Below are positions 45,716 to 56,618 of a stretch of 64,000 bases of DNA, one piece after another. The notes below the pieces were generated by a model. The model saw only the letters and a list, made by a program, of their open reading frames with translations. It searched no databases and had not been told where the DNA came from. Made by a program: the position numbers and the translations under genes. Origin of the DNA: Prorocentrum cordatum. Lineage: Eukaryota > Sar > Dinophyceae > Prorocentrales > Prorocentraceae. The stretch covers positions 424,812 through 488,811 of the forward strand of contig CAUYUJ010000381.1 of the NCBI GenBank assembly GCA_963575745.1, read 5' to 3'. Each line of letters opens with the position of its first letter. Position 1 is the stretch's first letter.

Positions 45716-46116
45716 TGGCCACCACCCATTACTTGGAACCGAGAGCATTTGATGTTGTTCGTCGGTCCGCGTTGCCAGCATCCCGCGTCGACAACAGCAG
45801 CGTGGTCTGGTATACCCCAGCTGGTTTTGTGATGGTCTGGTTGGCTCATTGCGACAATCGCGGCTTGGGGCCAGGTCGCAACTTGCTGCGCCGAAGAGCC
45901 TTGCGCACATCGGCCTCGCGCCAAACTTACGAGCGCACTCGCCCTGGCTCCCAAGTCCCGGGCCTCGAACATTAGAAGCAGGAGAAGGAGGAGGGAGAGA
46001 TGAAGGAGGAGGGAGAGGATGTGGAGGAGGAGGAGGAGGACCAGTGTAAACCCAAGAGACATCAACGATGCTGGCATAAACTCTCCCTCCAAGCTTCCTC
46101 TTCATGGGCCCCTAGA

Positions 46117-46266
46117 AGGGTTCATTTCCACTGAGGGAACTGCCGCGTTTGAAGACAACCGTTTAAAGACCCTGAAGCATCTCAAAACATTAGGGTTCAT
46201 TTCCACTGAGGGAACTGCCTCGTTTGAAGACAACCGTTTAAAGACCCTGAAGCATGTCAAAACATT
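46117..46266. repeat. 75-bp direct tandem repeat, two copies
   Basis: AGGGTTCATTTCCACTGAGG at 46117 and 46192 begin two copies that differ at about two positions (GCCGCG versus GCCTCG; GCATCTC versus GCATGTC). Confidence 0.9.
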
Positions 46267-46466
46267 ATTCTCGGGATTCCAACGCCACGGATCAACCTGA
46301 CTGTTGCGTTTTGACGGTCCTGAGCCGTGCCAGAACGCCATCCCTGGGACTTGAACACTGCGAATCAGCGTAACTGATCCTGAATCTTTCCAGAATGCCA
46401 TGACTGTTATGCTTACCATTAGAATCCGTGAAACCCTTGCAACTTTTACAAGGGAGCGTGCGCGGC

Positions 46467-46572
46467 GCGGAGGAGGAGGAAGACGAGGAGAAGAAGGGAT
46501 GATCACGAGGGAGGAGGAGGAGGAGACGGAGGATGAGGAGGAGGAGGACAAAGAGGAGGAGGAGGAGGAATA
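46467..46572. repeat. GGA-rich tract
   Basis: GAGGAGGAGG with AGAC and ATGAGG interruptions. CTTGGG/CGTCTTCGGGGCC-type degenerate repeats follow at 46790-47060, and nothing gene-like is recognised up to 47.8 kb. Confidence 0.85.
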
Positions 46573-47799
46573 CAGTCAACCCGCATAATAAGGATTGGGC
46601 AACCTTCCCAAGGGTACCCTTGCATCCTTGCCTCCTCGGTCCATCCTTAGCCACTTTCGTTGGCCGCGCCCCTGTCGGGAAGCTTCGAAATTGGTGTGCA
46701 AGGCCCTTGCATCCTTATCGCGCATCCTTCTTATACGGGTTGACTGTAGGAGGAGACAAAGGGCATCGCGATGCCCTCACGAAGACCTGCCTTGGGCCGT
46801 GGGAGCATCCGGGGGTCGTTTTCGCCCTCGGGCCGTCTTCGGGGCCGCTCTGGGGCGCTGCTGGACTGTCTTATGGGGCCACCTCGTGGGGGCGCTGGGG
46901 AGCAGGGGAGGCCGTCTCGGGGCCATGCCTGAAACCCTCCTGAGAAATGGAGCCTCCGCGGGGCTTCCTGTGGGGTGCAGCGCGGGAGCATCCTCTGGTC
47001 TGCCCAGGGCCGTCGAGCCGTCCCGTGAGGTCGCGGTGGGGTCCAGGAGGATCCCGGGACCGTCTTGGGTCCAGAGGGGCAGCCGGAGCGTGGCTGCACC
47101 TCGCGGCCCGGACCACTGGACTCGCGAGGGGAGATTACAAAGTGCTCCCCACTCCGGAGGGCTCTTGCCCCCCTCAGGGAACGTCAGGAGTTTGACTGGG
47201 GTGGGGCATGGATGTCGCACCACCCGGGATTCGCAGAGGTGTCAGCGAGCTTGTCCCACAGATGGTTGCCTCGGATGTTAGCCGCCTCCACCCTGGGAAA
47301 GCCCTCGACTAGGCACGGCTGGCGGAACGAACCTGGGGAAGTTAATATGCCCCATGCAAACTCGATCGACTGGAAACCAGCTCGACCCATGAGCGCCGCA
47401 GAAGCTGGTGTGATTGCAGGAGGAGGGATGGAGGAGGATCATCGTGTTAATATGTAGGGACCAAGCACCCAAGCGAATTGGAACCACTACATGGTAAACC
47501 AGACTTGAACACACATCGGCGCCCCTTGTTCTGACAAGAGCGTGCTGCAGAACCACATGCGGTGTAATATTCATCCTCGCAGTGCCAGGCCATCACCCTG
47601 TCTGACAATTGGCTGTTGCTTTCCGGAGACCTAGTTGGCCTAAATTTTGACCAACCACGATTGCGGAGTTGGAGCTCCCAACAAGTATTTGAAGAAGCTG
47701 TCTAGCCGACGCACGTCATCATGACCACCATCGCGCGAGGAAATGGGTCTCCCACTTGTGCACCCTGACACTGCTTACGGGGAATGCAGTCCAGAATTT

Positions 47800-47985
47800 T
47801 TCAATAGCGTGTCGTTCCGCCAGTTCTGGCCCACCGCGCCTCGGTGCGACGCGCTATCCACTTCGATGGCCTTAAGCATCAACGTCGCTAGCCTTTCCGA
47901 GCCTCCCGCCCCTAAACACGTAGCGACACGCTATCCGTTTGCAGGGCATAGCGTATCGCCTGGGCCGCCGTGGCGACACGCTAGG
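47800..47985. repeat. Cluster of CGACACGCTA motifs in both orientations
   Basis: AGCGTGTCG (about 47807), CGACGCGCTA (47848), CGACACGCTA (47921), AGCGTATCG (47949) and CGACACGCTA (47973) alternate in orientation within about 180 bases. Confidence 0.6.
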
Positions 47986-48054
47986 CAAAAGTTTCAAACC
48001 GTATGCCCCAAATTGTTCGTGAGTTCAGGGGGCCTTACTAGTTTGGGAAGGCAT

Positions 48055-48670
48055 TGATCTTGGTTGTTGCGGTTCCAGGTCTCCGCCCATTGGTTTTCGG
48101 GTCACGTTGGCCCTTGTTGTTGCCAAGTTTAGTCGCCGGTCTTGGGGTCCCCGGTCCTCGGTCCCGCTGGCCCTGGTCGTTGCGATGTCCCATCTTCGCC
48201 CAATGGGTCATGTTGCCTGTTGGCCTTCTCTGTTGCGATGTCAGGTCGCTAGGGTCGTGGGTCCCCCTGGCCCTGGTGGTTGCGATTTCTGGTCGCCGCC
48301 CATCGGTCCTGGCCTGACTTGCCATGCCTGTTGCGATTTCTGGTCGTCGCCCATATTATATCATTGGCCTTGTTGGTCCTGACTGTTATGATTTCTGGCC
48401 TCAGCCCAAACAGGGTCTTGGGTCCCCATGGCCTTTGCTGTTGCGATTTCGGGCCTCCGCCCCGAAGAGCCCTAGATCTCCCTAGATCTCCCTGGCCTCC
48501 GTTGTTGCGCTTTCTGGTCGCCGCCCATAGCGCCCCCGACTCCGCTAGCCTTGGTTGCATAGTTTTCGGTCGCCGCTCACAGGGCCCCAGGTCCTGCTGG
48601 AGTTGCCTGTGCCGATTCCTGGCCGCGCCCGTAGAGTCCCGGGTCCCGCTTGCCCTCGTTGCCGGTTTCG
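48055..48670. repeat. Degenerate ~55-bp minisatellite
   Basis: About eleven variants of GTTGCGATTTCTGGTCGCCG followed by CCCATGG and GGGTCCCSCTGGCCCTGGT, on the plus strand. Unit length varies from about 45 to 65 bases. Confidence 0.75.
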
Positions 48671-49004
48671 CAGAGTTTCTTGTTGGGGGTCCACGTTGGC
48701 AACCACTGCCCGGAAGCTCCCGATTCCGGACTGGTATTTCTTGGAGGTCGTGCGTTTTGGGCTTCCAGCCCCGTGCATATTGCTGTGGTCGGCCTCAGTT
48801 AACGTGCTGGCTGCTTGGCATACAGCTTTCCCGGGCTATGAGCTGGCCTCCCAAATCGGCGCAGGACGGCAGTGCGCTCCGCGGCGGCGCCGCGCCCGCG
48901 GCAGCACCACCCAGGGCTGCGGTGGAGGCCCGGCAAGGGCGCCCAGGGCGCGAGTCTCGTCCAACAACTTGCGATGGCAACAGGCCGAGATCACACGCCC
49001 CATA

Positions 49005-49425
49005 CCTGAGGGCGTGTCTGGGGCCCTCAGCCGCCATTGGGATCCATCGGGCGAAGGGAAGTATGCACAAGCAACGGTCTTGGCCAGGCACACCCTGGGC
49101 CTTCGGTGCATAGTTTCGCCTTCCTGGCCAGGGTAGGAGGGCCCCTTCACCAATCCTGGGCTTAATTAGGATGGGGCCTGGCCAGAATCGCTATATGTGC
49201 ATACGCACTGTTCACTTCTAAGTCTTCGAAAGTTCTTTGACTTTGGGGGGGGCCAAGATTCTTTCATTTCTAATTGTTCTATAATGGGCCTCTTCCTACA
49301 ATTAGAAACGAGCACAATTAGAAACGAGCACGATTAGGAATGAACGACGTGTAGTACACTTCTCTCTATATTTGACGTGTCTGGGGCTGTCAGCCGCCAT
49401 CGGGATCCAGGTATGTCTAGATGCA
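49005..49425. repeat. Direct duplication and hairpin
   Basis: CGTGTCTGGGGC..TCAGCCGCCAT..GGGATCCA occurs at about 49010 and 49375. Between them TTTCTAATTGT (49278) and ACAATTAGAAA (49298) form an 11-bp perfect inverted repeat, and ATTAGAAACGAGCAC repeats near 49300 and 49317. Confidence 0.6.
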
Positions 49426-49531
49426 TGGAGCATCGGCCAGGACGCATATCTCCCCGACGTGAGAGTGGCTCAGCTCCTCGACACGGGTTGTTCTTGCGTC
49501 GCGTAGACTCGCATCTCTTCATCACGTCGGT

Positions 49532-49799
49532 CGCACGCCCTTTAGTGGGCCCTGGAAACGACAGGGCCGTTTTTTTACCGGTTCCGTTTTGCCGTTTTTT
49601 TTGCCGGTTCCGACGCCGTTTTTTTTACGGTTCCGTCGCCGTTTTTTGACCGGTTCCGGCTCCGGTTCCAATCCTGGAGCAGTTTTTTTGCCGTTTCCGG
49701 TCGCCGTTTTTTTTGCTGTTTCCATTTCCAAGGGACATTTTTGGGGGAAACGATGAAAAAATGGCCCTGCCGTTTCCGGGGCCCACAAAGCGCACGCCC
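49532..49799. mobile_element. Non-autonomous inverted-repeat element with 9-bp target duplication
   Basis: The element is 49541-49790 (250 bp), flanked by CGCACGCCC at 49532-49540 and 49791-49799. The ends are inverted repeats matching at about 30 of 35 positions: left GTGGGCCCTGGAAACGACAG, right (reverse complement) GTGGGCCCCGGAAACGGCAG. The interior consists of CCGTTTTTTTTGCCGGTTCC-type repeats. A 9-bp duplication is typical of Mutator-like elements; no transposase is encoded. Confidence 0.8.
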
Positions 49800-49839
49800 A
49801 TTGTCATGAAGCCGCGCCGGTGTCCCTGAACGGGTGGGT

Positions 49840-49909
49840 GAGTATGAGGAGCAGGAGGTCTTGATGATGGTGAAGATGTGGATTGATGATGATGGTGATG
49901 TTGATGATA

Positions 49910-49963
<54 letters not shown>

Positions 49964-49970
49964 TTGATGC

Positions 49971-50012
<42 letters not shown>

Positions 50013-50135
50013 CGATATTGATGCCGATGATGATGATGCTAATGGTGATGGTGATGATGATGATGCCGGTGAGGGTGATGGTGATGGTGATGATGATGGT
50101 GGTGATGTTGATGTTGCTGATGATGATAATGATAC

Positions 50136-50179
<44 letters not shown>

Positions 50180-50181
50180 CA

Positions 50182-50233
<52 letters not shown>

Positions 50234-50264
50234 TTGATGATGATGATGATGATGATCCGTTCTA
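49840..50264. repeat. (GAT)n array
   Basis: About 420 bases of GATGATGAT with GTT, GCT and GGT variants. Poly-Asp and poly-Met frames are artefacts. Confidence 0.95.
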
Positions 50265-50779
50265 AGATTTCCAGGATTTCTCGGATTCCTTCCAAGTTTA
50301 CGAAGTGCAGAAACGAGGGCCGCTAGACATCTTGCACATCCTGGAACGCATCCTGAACAAATGTTATCATGGCATCGAGCCGGGTCATAAGAAGGTTATT
50401 CGGCCAATGATTTGCTCTGTCGCGCGTGGCAGCCCCAGGAGAGCCATCATCTCTCTGGTTAGCAGGGCCGAGTGAGACACAACGCTCCGATAAGCATATC
50501 ATGGCTTGGAATAATCAAGGAACCAGTTTGAGAAGTGGAGTGTTCGGTCAGCGGAACATTACATGAGGTGTTGGTGGAGTTCGACAAGGGGATTTGTCCG
50601 TACCAACGGTCAGCGGAGTACGTGCAAGTGTACTGTTTCCAGCCAGGCTCGGTTTCCACTCCAGCCCCGTGCGAAGCTGATTCCATTCCGGTCAATGGTT
50701 TCTCTTCAGTTATGGGGGGTTATTGCTATTACTGTGATGCCTCCGCCTCCTTCCCTCACTCTGGCCTGTTTCCTCCCCC
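50265..50779. other. Stretch without recognised gene
   Basis: Mixed-composition sequence with only short frames. Confidence 0.4.
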
Positions 50780-51070
50780 CTTCCCTTCAGACCCACTCTC
50801 GCTCAGCTGCACTCTGGCTCACATCCATTCGAATTAAGACCCACTCATACTCAGACCTGCTCACGGTCAGACTCACAACGTTTCATGTTCATTCACACTC
50901 AGACTCCATCATACACGTAGTCGTAGCAAGTCACAAACATATGTGTTCATACCCGCTCATACTCAGACTCAGTCGTAGGCCGATTCGCTCACACTCAGAG
51001 TCACCCGTCCAGATTCGCTCACGCTCAGACCCACTGACACTCCTACGCACTCATGCTCGGAGTCACTGAT
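50780..51070. repeat. Degenerate CTCACACTCAGACTC-type repeats
   Basis: More than ten variants of CTCACRCTCAGAC and CACTCATACTC at irregular spacing. Confidence 0.65.
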
Positions 51071-51365
51071 GCCACTCATCCCACTCGGACCTCGCAAATG
51101 GGGGTGGAGCCAGGGTATTCAGACAGGCGCGTTCGCGCCCAGATTGATGGGGCCTCTTAGGTAGGCGCCTGTGCTGGGGGGCTAATGTGTGCATCCTCAT
51201 GGCCACATGTTCACCGCGATGTAGCAGGCATCGCACTTGGGCTTCAAAAAGGAGAGCCGACCCGGGTGTCATCACGGGCACGTTGGGACACGGGTTTGCG
51301 GGCCATCACGTAGCCGGCTTGGGAGGTAGCCGGCTCGGAGCCCCATGATCACTGCGATGAAGCAG

Positions 51366-51610
51366 GCATGGCTCGCAACACAGGGGGGCTGGTCAGGATG
51401 TCACCACCCACCAAACCACCCCAACCCAACCCGAAGGCTCAGATTTACCCTCGATTTCCAGTGGGGGGGGTGTCGTGAAACGTCGAAAAAACACATGTGG
51501 AACCCTTACCCCCCCCAACCCGAAATTCGGGTCTTCGGGTTGGGTTGGGGTGGTCTGGTAGGTAGTGAGCATGGCTCGCAACACGGGGGGGCTGGTCAGG
51601 ATGTTATCAC
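51366..51610. mobile_element. Inverted-repeat element between 42-bp direct repeats
   Basis: CCACCAAACCACCCCAACCC (arm 51408-51436) and its reverse complement (arm 51533-51562, ending GGGGTGGTCTGGTAGG) form a 29-bp inverted repeat with one mismatch and one indel. The 155-bp unit is bracketed by two copies of a 42-bp sequence beginning GCATGGCTCGCAACAC (51366-51407 and 51569-51610) that differ at three bases. A weaker relative of the flank lies near 51208. Confidence 0.65.
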
Positions 51611-51774
51611 AGGCGCTCCTCCACCGCGTGCCGCTACACGCCGCACCCCGACGGCGTTGGCCACCGCCACCTGCGGGCAGGACCTGGTTCGCGCTCCAGG
51701 GCCAGGCCAGCCGTGCGCACCTGCAACACGAGGCGGCTGCCGGTGATGCGCTCGCGCACGCGACGTGATAGGAT

Positions 51775-51997
51775 GTGGTTCTGGACGCCCGAGATGGGTA
51801 TTGAAAGAATGGGTACTATGCCCAACAGCAGTTCCTGTTCAATTTGGACAGGATTCGCTGTCCACGCCGCCGCGGCTTGTGTCCATTCGAGACAGGAGGC
51901 CGCCCGCCCAACAGCGGCCGCTGTTGGCTTGGGACAACATTTGTTGTTGGGCATAGTGCCCATTTTTTCGGTACCCATGTCGGGCGTCCAAAGTGGT
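51775..51997. mobile_element. MITE-like element with 50-bp inverted repeats and 5-bp target duplication
   Basis: The element is 51780-51992 (213 bp), flanked by GTGGT on both sides (51775-51779, 51993-51997). The left end TCTGGACGCCCGAGATGGGT and the right end (reverse complement) TTTGGACGCCCGACATGGGT begin arms of about 50 bases. The arms continue to CACTATGCCCAACA with a handful of mismatches. The interior has no transposase, so it would need one supplied elsewhere. Confidence 0.8.
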
Positions 51998-52860
51998 GGA
52001 GCGGAGACTCACTGCTTGGCGGCGCGACGACGACGACGACGACGCCACCGACGCCCTGGCGAATGCTGGGGCGGATGCCAAATTGCTGAAAATGACCGCG
52101 CCATCCTCTTCGGTTGCATCCACCTCACGCGCCACCTTACCCCAAGTCCTGGGCGCATGGAGGCTGCGAAGACTGAAGACGTCACGTGCGACCATCAAGG
52201 TCTTCAGGCCCTCCGCACGATTGAGCTCAAGGTGGTGAGTGGCGGGCCGGGTCTGAGATTGAGGTCGGGGGGGCGTGGGCAGAATTGCACACCCGCGCGG
52301 CCTCGACCCCAGGGGCGAGCACAGGCGAAGTAGATCAACAGAGCTTGGAGCCCGAGGCGCGCAGTAGCAGGGCCCCTCCAGATGCGAGGGTACAGCCTCT
52401 TTGCTGGGCCATGGGCTCTGAGCGCCATGTCCGCCTACGTAGGGCTGGCCAGCCCCTGTCGCGGGCGACGAATTCGAGTACCCGCGTCAGCCGTGGGATG
52501 CATCCTCGTGGGGCCTGGGACGCGACCATCGACGAGGCATGCAGCCCGTCGGAGGCTGCGCGGGAGCCCTGGGCCCTGGGCCAACCACTTCGGTTTTGAC
52601 GTGGGCGCAAGGGGTCGACGCAGGGTCCACCCGTGCTGCCCGCAACGCCGAGCCGCCGCATGGCCCTCTGGAACGTTGGGGCGCGCCGCGCCCCAGGGTG
52701 GCACTGCGGGACGCCCTGATGGCGTTCGGACTTCGCACGCGCGGCTAGACCGATGAGCTCGGCCGCGAGGCACCTTCGGCTGGCCGCAGAGCGGGCCATC
52801 CCGCTGGCCGCCGAGCGGGCCTTCGTAGCGGAGGGTATGTGGGCCTCCTTCCTCTCCTCT
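51998..52860. other. Stretch without recognised gene
   Basis: GC-rich sequence with overlapping frames on both strands and no recognisable domain. A TCC tract follows at 52862-52950. Confidence 0.4.
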
Positions 52861-52861
52861 C

Positions 52862-52950
52862 CTACTTCCTCCTCCTCCTCCTCCTCCTCCCTCCTCCTCC
52901 TCCTCCTCCACCTCCTCCTCCTCCTCCTCCTCCTCCTCCTCCTCCTCCTG
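52862..52950. repeat. TCC tract
   Basis: (TCC)n, about 90 bases. Confidence 0.9.
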
Positions 52951-53245
52951 CACCGAAGAGAGTGAAGCGCCCGATGTCGATTTCGCTGGTAAGCGGGTTG
53001 GCCTTGTCGGGTACGGTCGCAATTTGTTGGACGGACACGGAGGCACGCCAGGTTTGCAGCGCTCTTTCGAGGAAGCTGAGATCGATGATGGGTGGAACTT
53101 CCAGCCTATACAATGAGCACGTGGAGATGATGACCACACGAGAAGTATATCGTCACTAGAACTTAGCCCCGCCGCCCTGCCAGCTACAGTTCAACGTCTA
53201 CGAGCTTGGCAAGAGATTGCACGTCACCCTCGTAACCACGCCGGC

Positions 53246-53583
53246 ATGTTGGCGTTCTTCTTTAGAGAGATGAAGGGGGAGACGACGAGTGAGTACCGCT
53301 GCCCGCCTACTCTTCTGGCCTCTGGGCAGCTGAATTCAGATGCTGTAGTTTTCCCTTGGAAGCGTCAGCTGCGACGAGACCTCGAAGTCCTCTGCGGTTG
53401 CCCTGAGGCGGAATCCCTTTCGCTGACATGGGAGAGCTGCTCGATGAAGGACTTGTTGCGGGACGAGGAGGTGAACGGCCTCTTTGTCTCCCTTGACCCG
53501 AGGTGGCCTGCAGAGCGCCTTCTCGGCTGTCCAGTGGGCCCCGCCTGTCGAGCTGGCGAACTCGGTACCCACAGCCTTGGACG
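53246..53583 (+). CDS. Candidate 5' exon of the C2H2 gene
   Basis: ATG at 53246, about 112 codons to a GGACG|GTGAAG donor-like site. The residues FPWKRQLRRDLEVLCGCPEA and SLTWESCSMKDLLRDEEVNG look soluble and protein-like. The next frame begins 47 bases downstream after CTTGTCAG. The direct repeat GATCCTGAGG on both sides of that gap suggests either a tiny intron or a local duplication. The family is not recognised. Confidence 0.3.
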
Positions 53584-53630
53584 GTGAAGACCGTTGGGAG
53601 GATCCTGAGGCACGAAAGTAAACTTGTCAG

Positions 53631-54302
53631 ATCCGAAGAGATCCTGAGGGCCCCATATGTGGCTCCAAGTTCAAGACACGTGCAGCACTCGTAGCACATG
53701 TATGCCAATCACGACGAGCAGCGCACGGAGGAGAGAATAGATTCCACACGCTCACACCTAGCAACGCATGTATAAACTGTGGCACGACGTTCCAGACGAA
53801 GACGGAGAAAGCACGACATCTAGCACGATCATGGCACGCAGGACGATGTATTATGCACAACACGGCGTACACCTACGAGTTTCGGGGACCGTATTATCGA
53901 GATTGTGCGTTTTGTTGCCAGAGTTTTACCTCATACGAGCTGCTCCGCAGCCATGTTTGCTCACACCTGCCGCCGACGCTGGAAGGGCGTGCCGTATCGA
54001 TGGTCATGCCTCGGCCTGTGCCATTTGCACAGCGACCACGGCGCCGCCATGCCCAGCCGCCTCCTGCTGCCCGTCTCCGAGGCGCGGACGCTCGCTCGAC
54101 GGAGGGCCTCTTCGTACCACGTGCTGCAACCCTCTCTCTAGTTATGGCCAGGACGTGGGTGGCGGCAGCATCGCCGGCGGGGGCGGGGAAGGAGTTCGAG
54201 AAGAAAGGCAGATGGCGGCCCCAGGGCTTACCGGGCAGCTCGCGACCGACGCCAAAAGCACCAGCCGCACGAGCCAGAGGGCCGAGACGGGTGCTCGACT
54301 AG
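53631..54302 (+). CDS. C2H2 zinc-finger reading frame
   Basis: One frame is open from the acceptor-like AG at 53629-53630 to TAG at 54300-54302. Finger 2 (53769-53837) reads CINCGTTFQTKTEKARH followed by LARSWH; finger 3 (53904-53966) reads CAFCCQSFTSYELLRSHVCS then H. Both have exact C-x2-C-x12-H-x3-5-H spacing. Finger 1 near 53650-53700 (ICGSKFKTRAALVAH) has Gly where the first Cys should be, explained by TGC to GGC. C2H2 fingers bind DNA or RNA. Similar fingers also form the tail of some dinoflagellate retroelement proteins, so this may be a host regulator or an element remnant. The frame continues into the next decayed gene. Confidence 0.55.
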   Translation: MRRDPEGPICGSKFKTRAALVAHVCQSRRAAHGGENRFHTLTPSNACINCGTTFQTKTEKARHLARSWHAGRCIMHNTAYTYEFRGPYYRDCAFCCQSFTSYELLRSHVCSHLPPTLEGRAVSMVMPRPVPFAQRPRRRHAQPPPAARLRGADARSTEGLFVPRAATLSLVMARTWVAAASPAGAGKEFEKKGRWRPQGLPGSSRPTPKAPAARARGPRRVLD

Positions 54303-55075
54303 CTCGCGGCCCAGCGGGAGGAGAGGGGTCGGCGCAGAGGCCGAGGACGCGACGCGGAGGTCTACGTCGCGCCGAGGCCACGGAGCGGAAGATCACGACC
54401 AGGGACACCGGCCTCAAGGAGCTCCGCTTCCACCTCTCGGCGCTTGCATCGCAACCGGCGCAGCGCCCGCGCGCGATGCGGGGGATCACCGCGCCGCGCG
54501 CACAGTCTTGCCAGAGGAGGAGTCGCCCGCGGCCAAGGCGACGCAGAGCGAGGGCCAGGACTTCTCGACGGCGGCGAACAACATGCGCACGGAGGTCAGC
54601 AAGCTAAAGGAGAAGGCCAAGGCGGCGAAGGACACGGACGCCGCCACCTCCAGGATGCAAGACGCCGAGGCCGAGAAGATCATGAACGACCTCCGCGGGT
54701 TCGGCCCCCAGCGCCCGCGGTCTTCTGCGCGATGACCGAGGCGCTGGCCATAGAGGAGATCAGGAGGAACAACCGAGAGTGCATGGAGGCGTTCCTGGCC
54801 GAGATGGAGAGCCCCCGACGTTCGCGCGCCGCTGCCGCTTTGCAAGGGGCGCATGCAAGAAGACGCGCTGAAGGTGGTGTTCACTCTCGACAGGACGGAC
54901 GCAGAGGTGAAGATCATGGAGAGCTTCCGCGCGATGGGCGCCACGGCCACTCTAGGAGCAGCCCCCTCGGGCTACCTAGGGGACGAGGTCTCGGCCTGGA
55001 TCGATTTGGTGAGGGGGCGACGGCGGCCGACGGCGGCGACGGCGGAAGCAGATTTGCCAGTCTCCTGACCAGAAG
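54144..55075 (+). pseudogene. Decayed coiled-coil protein gene
   Basis: It begins at ATG 54144 (MARTWVAAASPAGAGKEFEK). An in-frame TAG at 54300-54302 interrupts VLD and LAAQREERG. Frame changes follow near 54470, at the C-run near 54710 and at the C-run near 54815. Pieces in order: an Arg/Ser-rich stretch, EEESPAAKATQSEGQDFSTA, a coiled coil (NNMRTEVSKLKEKAKAAKDT), MTEALAIEEIRRNNRECMEA and DALKVVFTLDRTDAEVKIME with GAAPSGYLGDEVSAWIDL. The homopolymer-associated breaks resemble those in gene A. The family is not recognised. Confidence 0.5.
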
Positions 55076-55612
55076 TGGAGGACGAGGAGGATGTCGTCAC
55101 CGAGGGCTGGCTTCTGGACTGAAGTTCGGCTTCGGCGCGCGGGCACCGCGCTGCAGCCATGAGTATGGCTGCGCGGCCTTGCGCGCCCGGCGAAAGATCC
55201 GCCCTAGGGCGCGGGCGGTGGACGCAGCAGTAGTTTGACCCCGCGCCTCTTCGCCTCCCTCGTCGCGCCTCGTCGGTCGCGGCCCTCGGCCCTCGCTCAG
55301 CCCACCGTTTTGTCGGTCCCTTGTTCGGCCCTCTCGGCCTGCTCGCTCCCTCGGCTACTCGACGCGAGCGGTAGACTGCAAATATCGTAATTCATCGAGA
55401 GCGGCAGTAGTCAGTCGATTCAACGTCCCACAACCGTGAGCAAGCAAGCAAGCTCCTCGTCCTCCTCATTTTCCTTATTCTCCCTCTCCTCCTCCTCCCC
55501 CTCCATTGTGTCCTCCTCCTCATCCTCATCCCCCTTGTCCTAGGCATCCAGGGCAACCGGAAAGGGTCCAACTCCGTTCAGCGAAAAAGTCTGGACTGAA
55601 AGAAGAAAGACG
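55076..55612. other. Spacer between the decayed gene and the retroelement
   Basis: A CTCGG/TCGGCCCTCGG-rich segment (55240-55350) and a TCC-rich tract (55455-55545). No gene is seen. It includes the 3' flank of the minus-strand element; no poly(A) or tail repeat could be identified. Confidence 0.45.
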
Positions 55613-56374
55613 CTAAGGCCCTGCCCTTTTAGAGTCCTCCCCTGCACCGTCATTGCCATCTCGCCGAGGGGGGGCTGTCGCAAGCGGCAGAGCTGGGCCA
55701 AGCTTGAGCCCGGCCATGGGGAGGCGCCTTGACAAGAGCTGGCGGAGCTCCTTATACACTGGTTTCGACTGGCAACGCTTGGCGGGACGGAGCGCCTTCT
55801 GGGTGGCTAGCGCCCCGCACCAAACGCAAGACACATCTGGGAGCCACCGGGGAATGGCCCAGGCAACATGCACGTTGTGCATTTTCTTGTCGGGGGCAGA
55901 CAGGACCCTGAGCAAAGAAGCGTTCAAACGCCCACTGCAGTCAAAACGCGTGTTATTGTTATGTTTCAAGTAAACAGAGTCCACAACCCCAGCGGTCCCC
56001 CGCCCGAAAAGGAGCGCGCGGGCCCATTGGTCCACGCGCGCCCTTGGCGCCCGCGCTCCCCTTGGTGAGCCCCCCGAAGATCTCCCCTGGAGTGGGCCTC
56101 TCAGCAAGAACCAAGGGCATGGAAAACACAGTTTGTAGTATCGAGAAGCAGCGCGAATAATCTCATCAGCCACCACAGGAGGGAATGCATGAAGCAACGC
56201 GCGTTGGCCAGCCAGCCGTCCAGCGCACTTGTTGCCTCGGATGGCCTGCAGGTTCTCAGGGCTCTCTGCATAGTCCTCCTTTCTGTGGGCCTTAATCTTC
56301 TTGGTATTCAACCAACCTCTTGGGATGCCAACCGCAATGTGACTAAAGGAATCGGGAAACCCAGAAACGACCAC
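55613..56374 (-). pseudogene. LINE C-terminal part: RNase H remnant and Cys tail
   Basis: The minus-strand frame reads GWLNTKKIKAHRKEDYAES and, 10-20 residues later, GNKCAGRLAGQRALLHA. In RNase H domains of such elements the pattern is W-x-KIKAHR then GN-x2-AD-x2-A; here the catalytic Asp of the second motif is Gly. Farther on, HNVHVAWAIPRW and CVWCGALATQKALRPAKRCQ match the Cys-x2-Cys-Gly tail common in these elements. The frame stays open to a stop near 55613. Confidence 0.65.
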
Positions 56375-56500
56375 ACGCACGCACACGCACACACACACAC
56401 NNNNNNNNNNNNNNNNNNNNNNNNNNNNNNNNNNNNNNNNNNNNNNNNNNNNNNNNNNNNNNNNNNNNNNNNNNNNNNNNNNNNNNNNNNNNNNNNNNNN

Positions 56501-56568
<68 letters not shown>

Positions 56569-56618
56569 GAGACACACACACACACACACACACGCACAGA
56601 GACACACACACACACAAT
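56372..56618. repeat. CA microsatellite containing an assembly gap
   Basis: CA repeats flank exactly 100 N bases (56401-56500). The round number marks a scaffold placeholder of unknown true length, so the real array is longer or of uncertain size. Confidence 0.95.

Noticed and set aside
49840-50264. Poly-Asp and poly-Met frames in the GAT array
   Set aside because: Simple-sequence artefact.
54144-55075. Treating the coiled-coil segments as an intact gene
   Set aside because: An in-frame stop and three frame changes are needed to join them.
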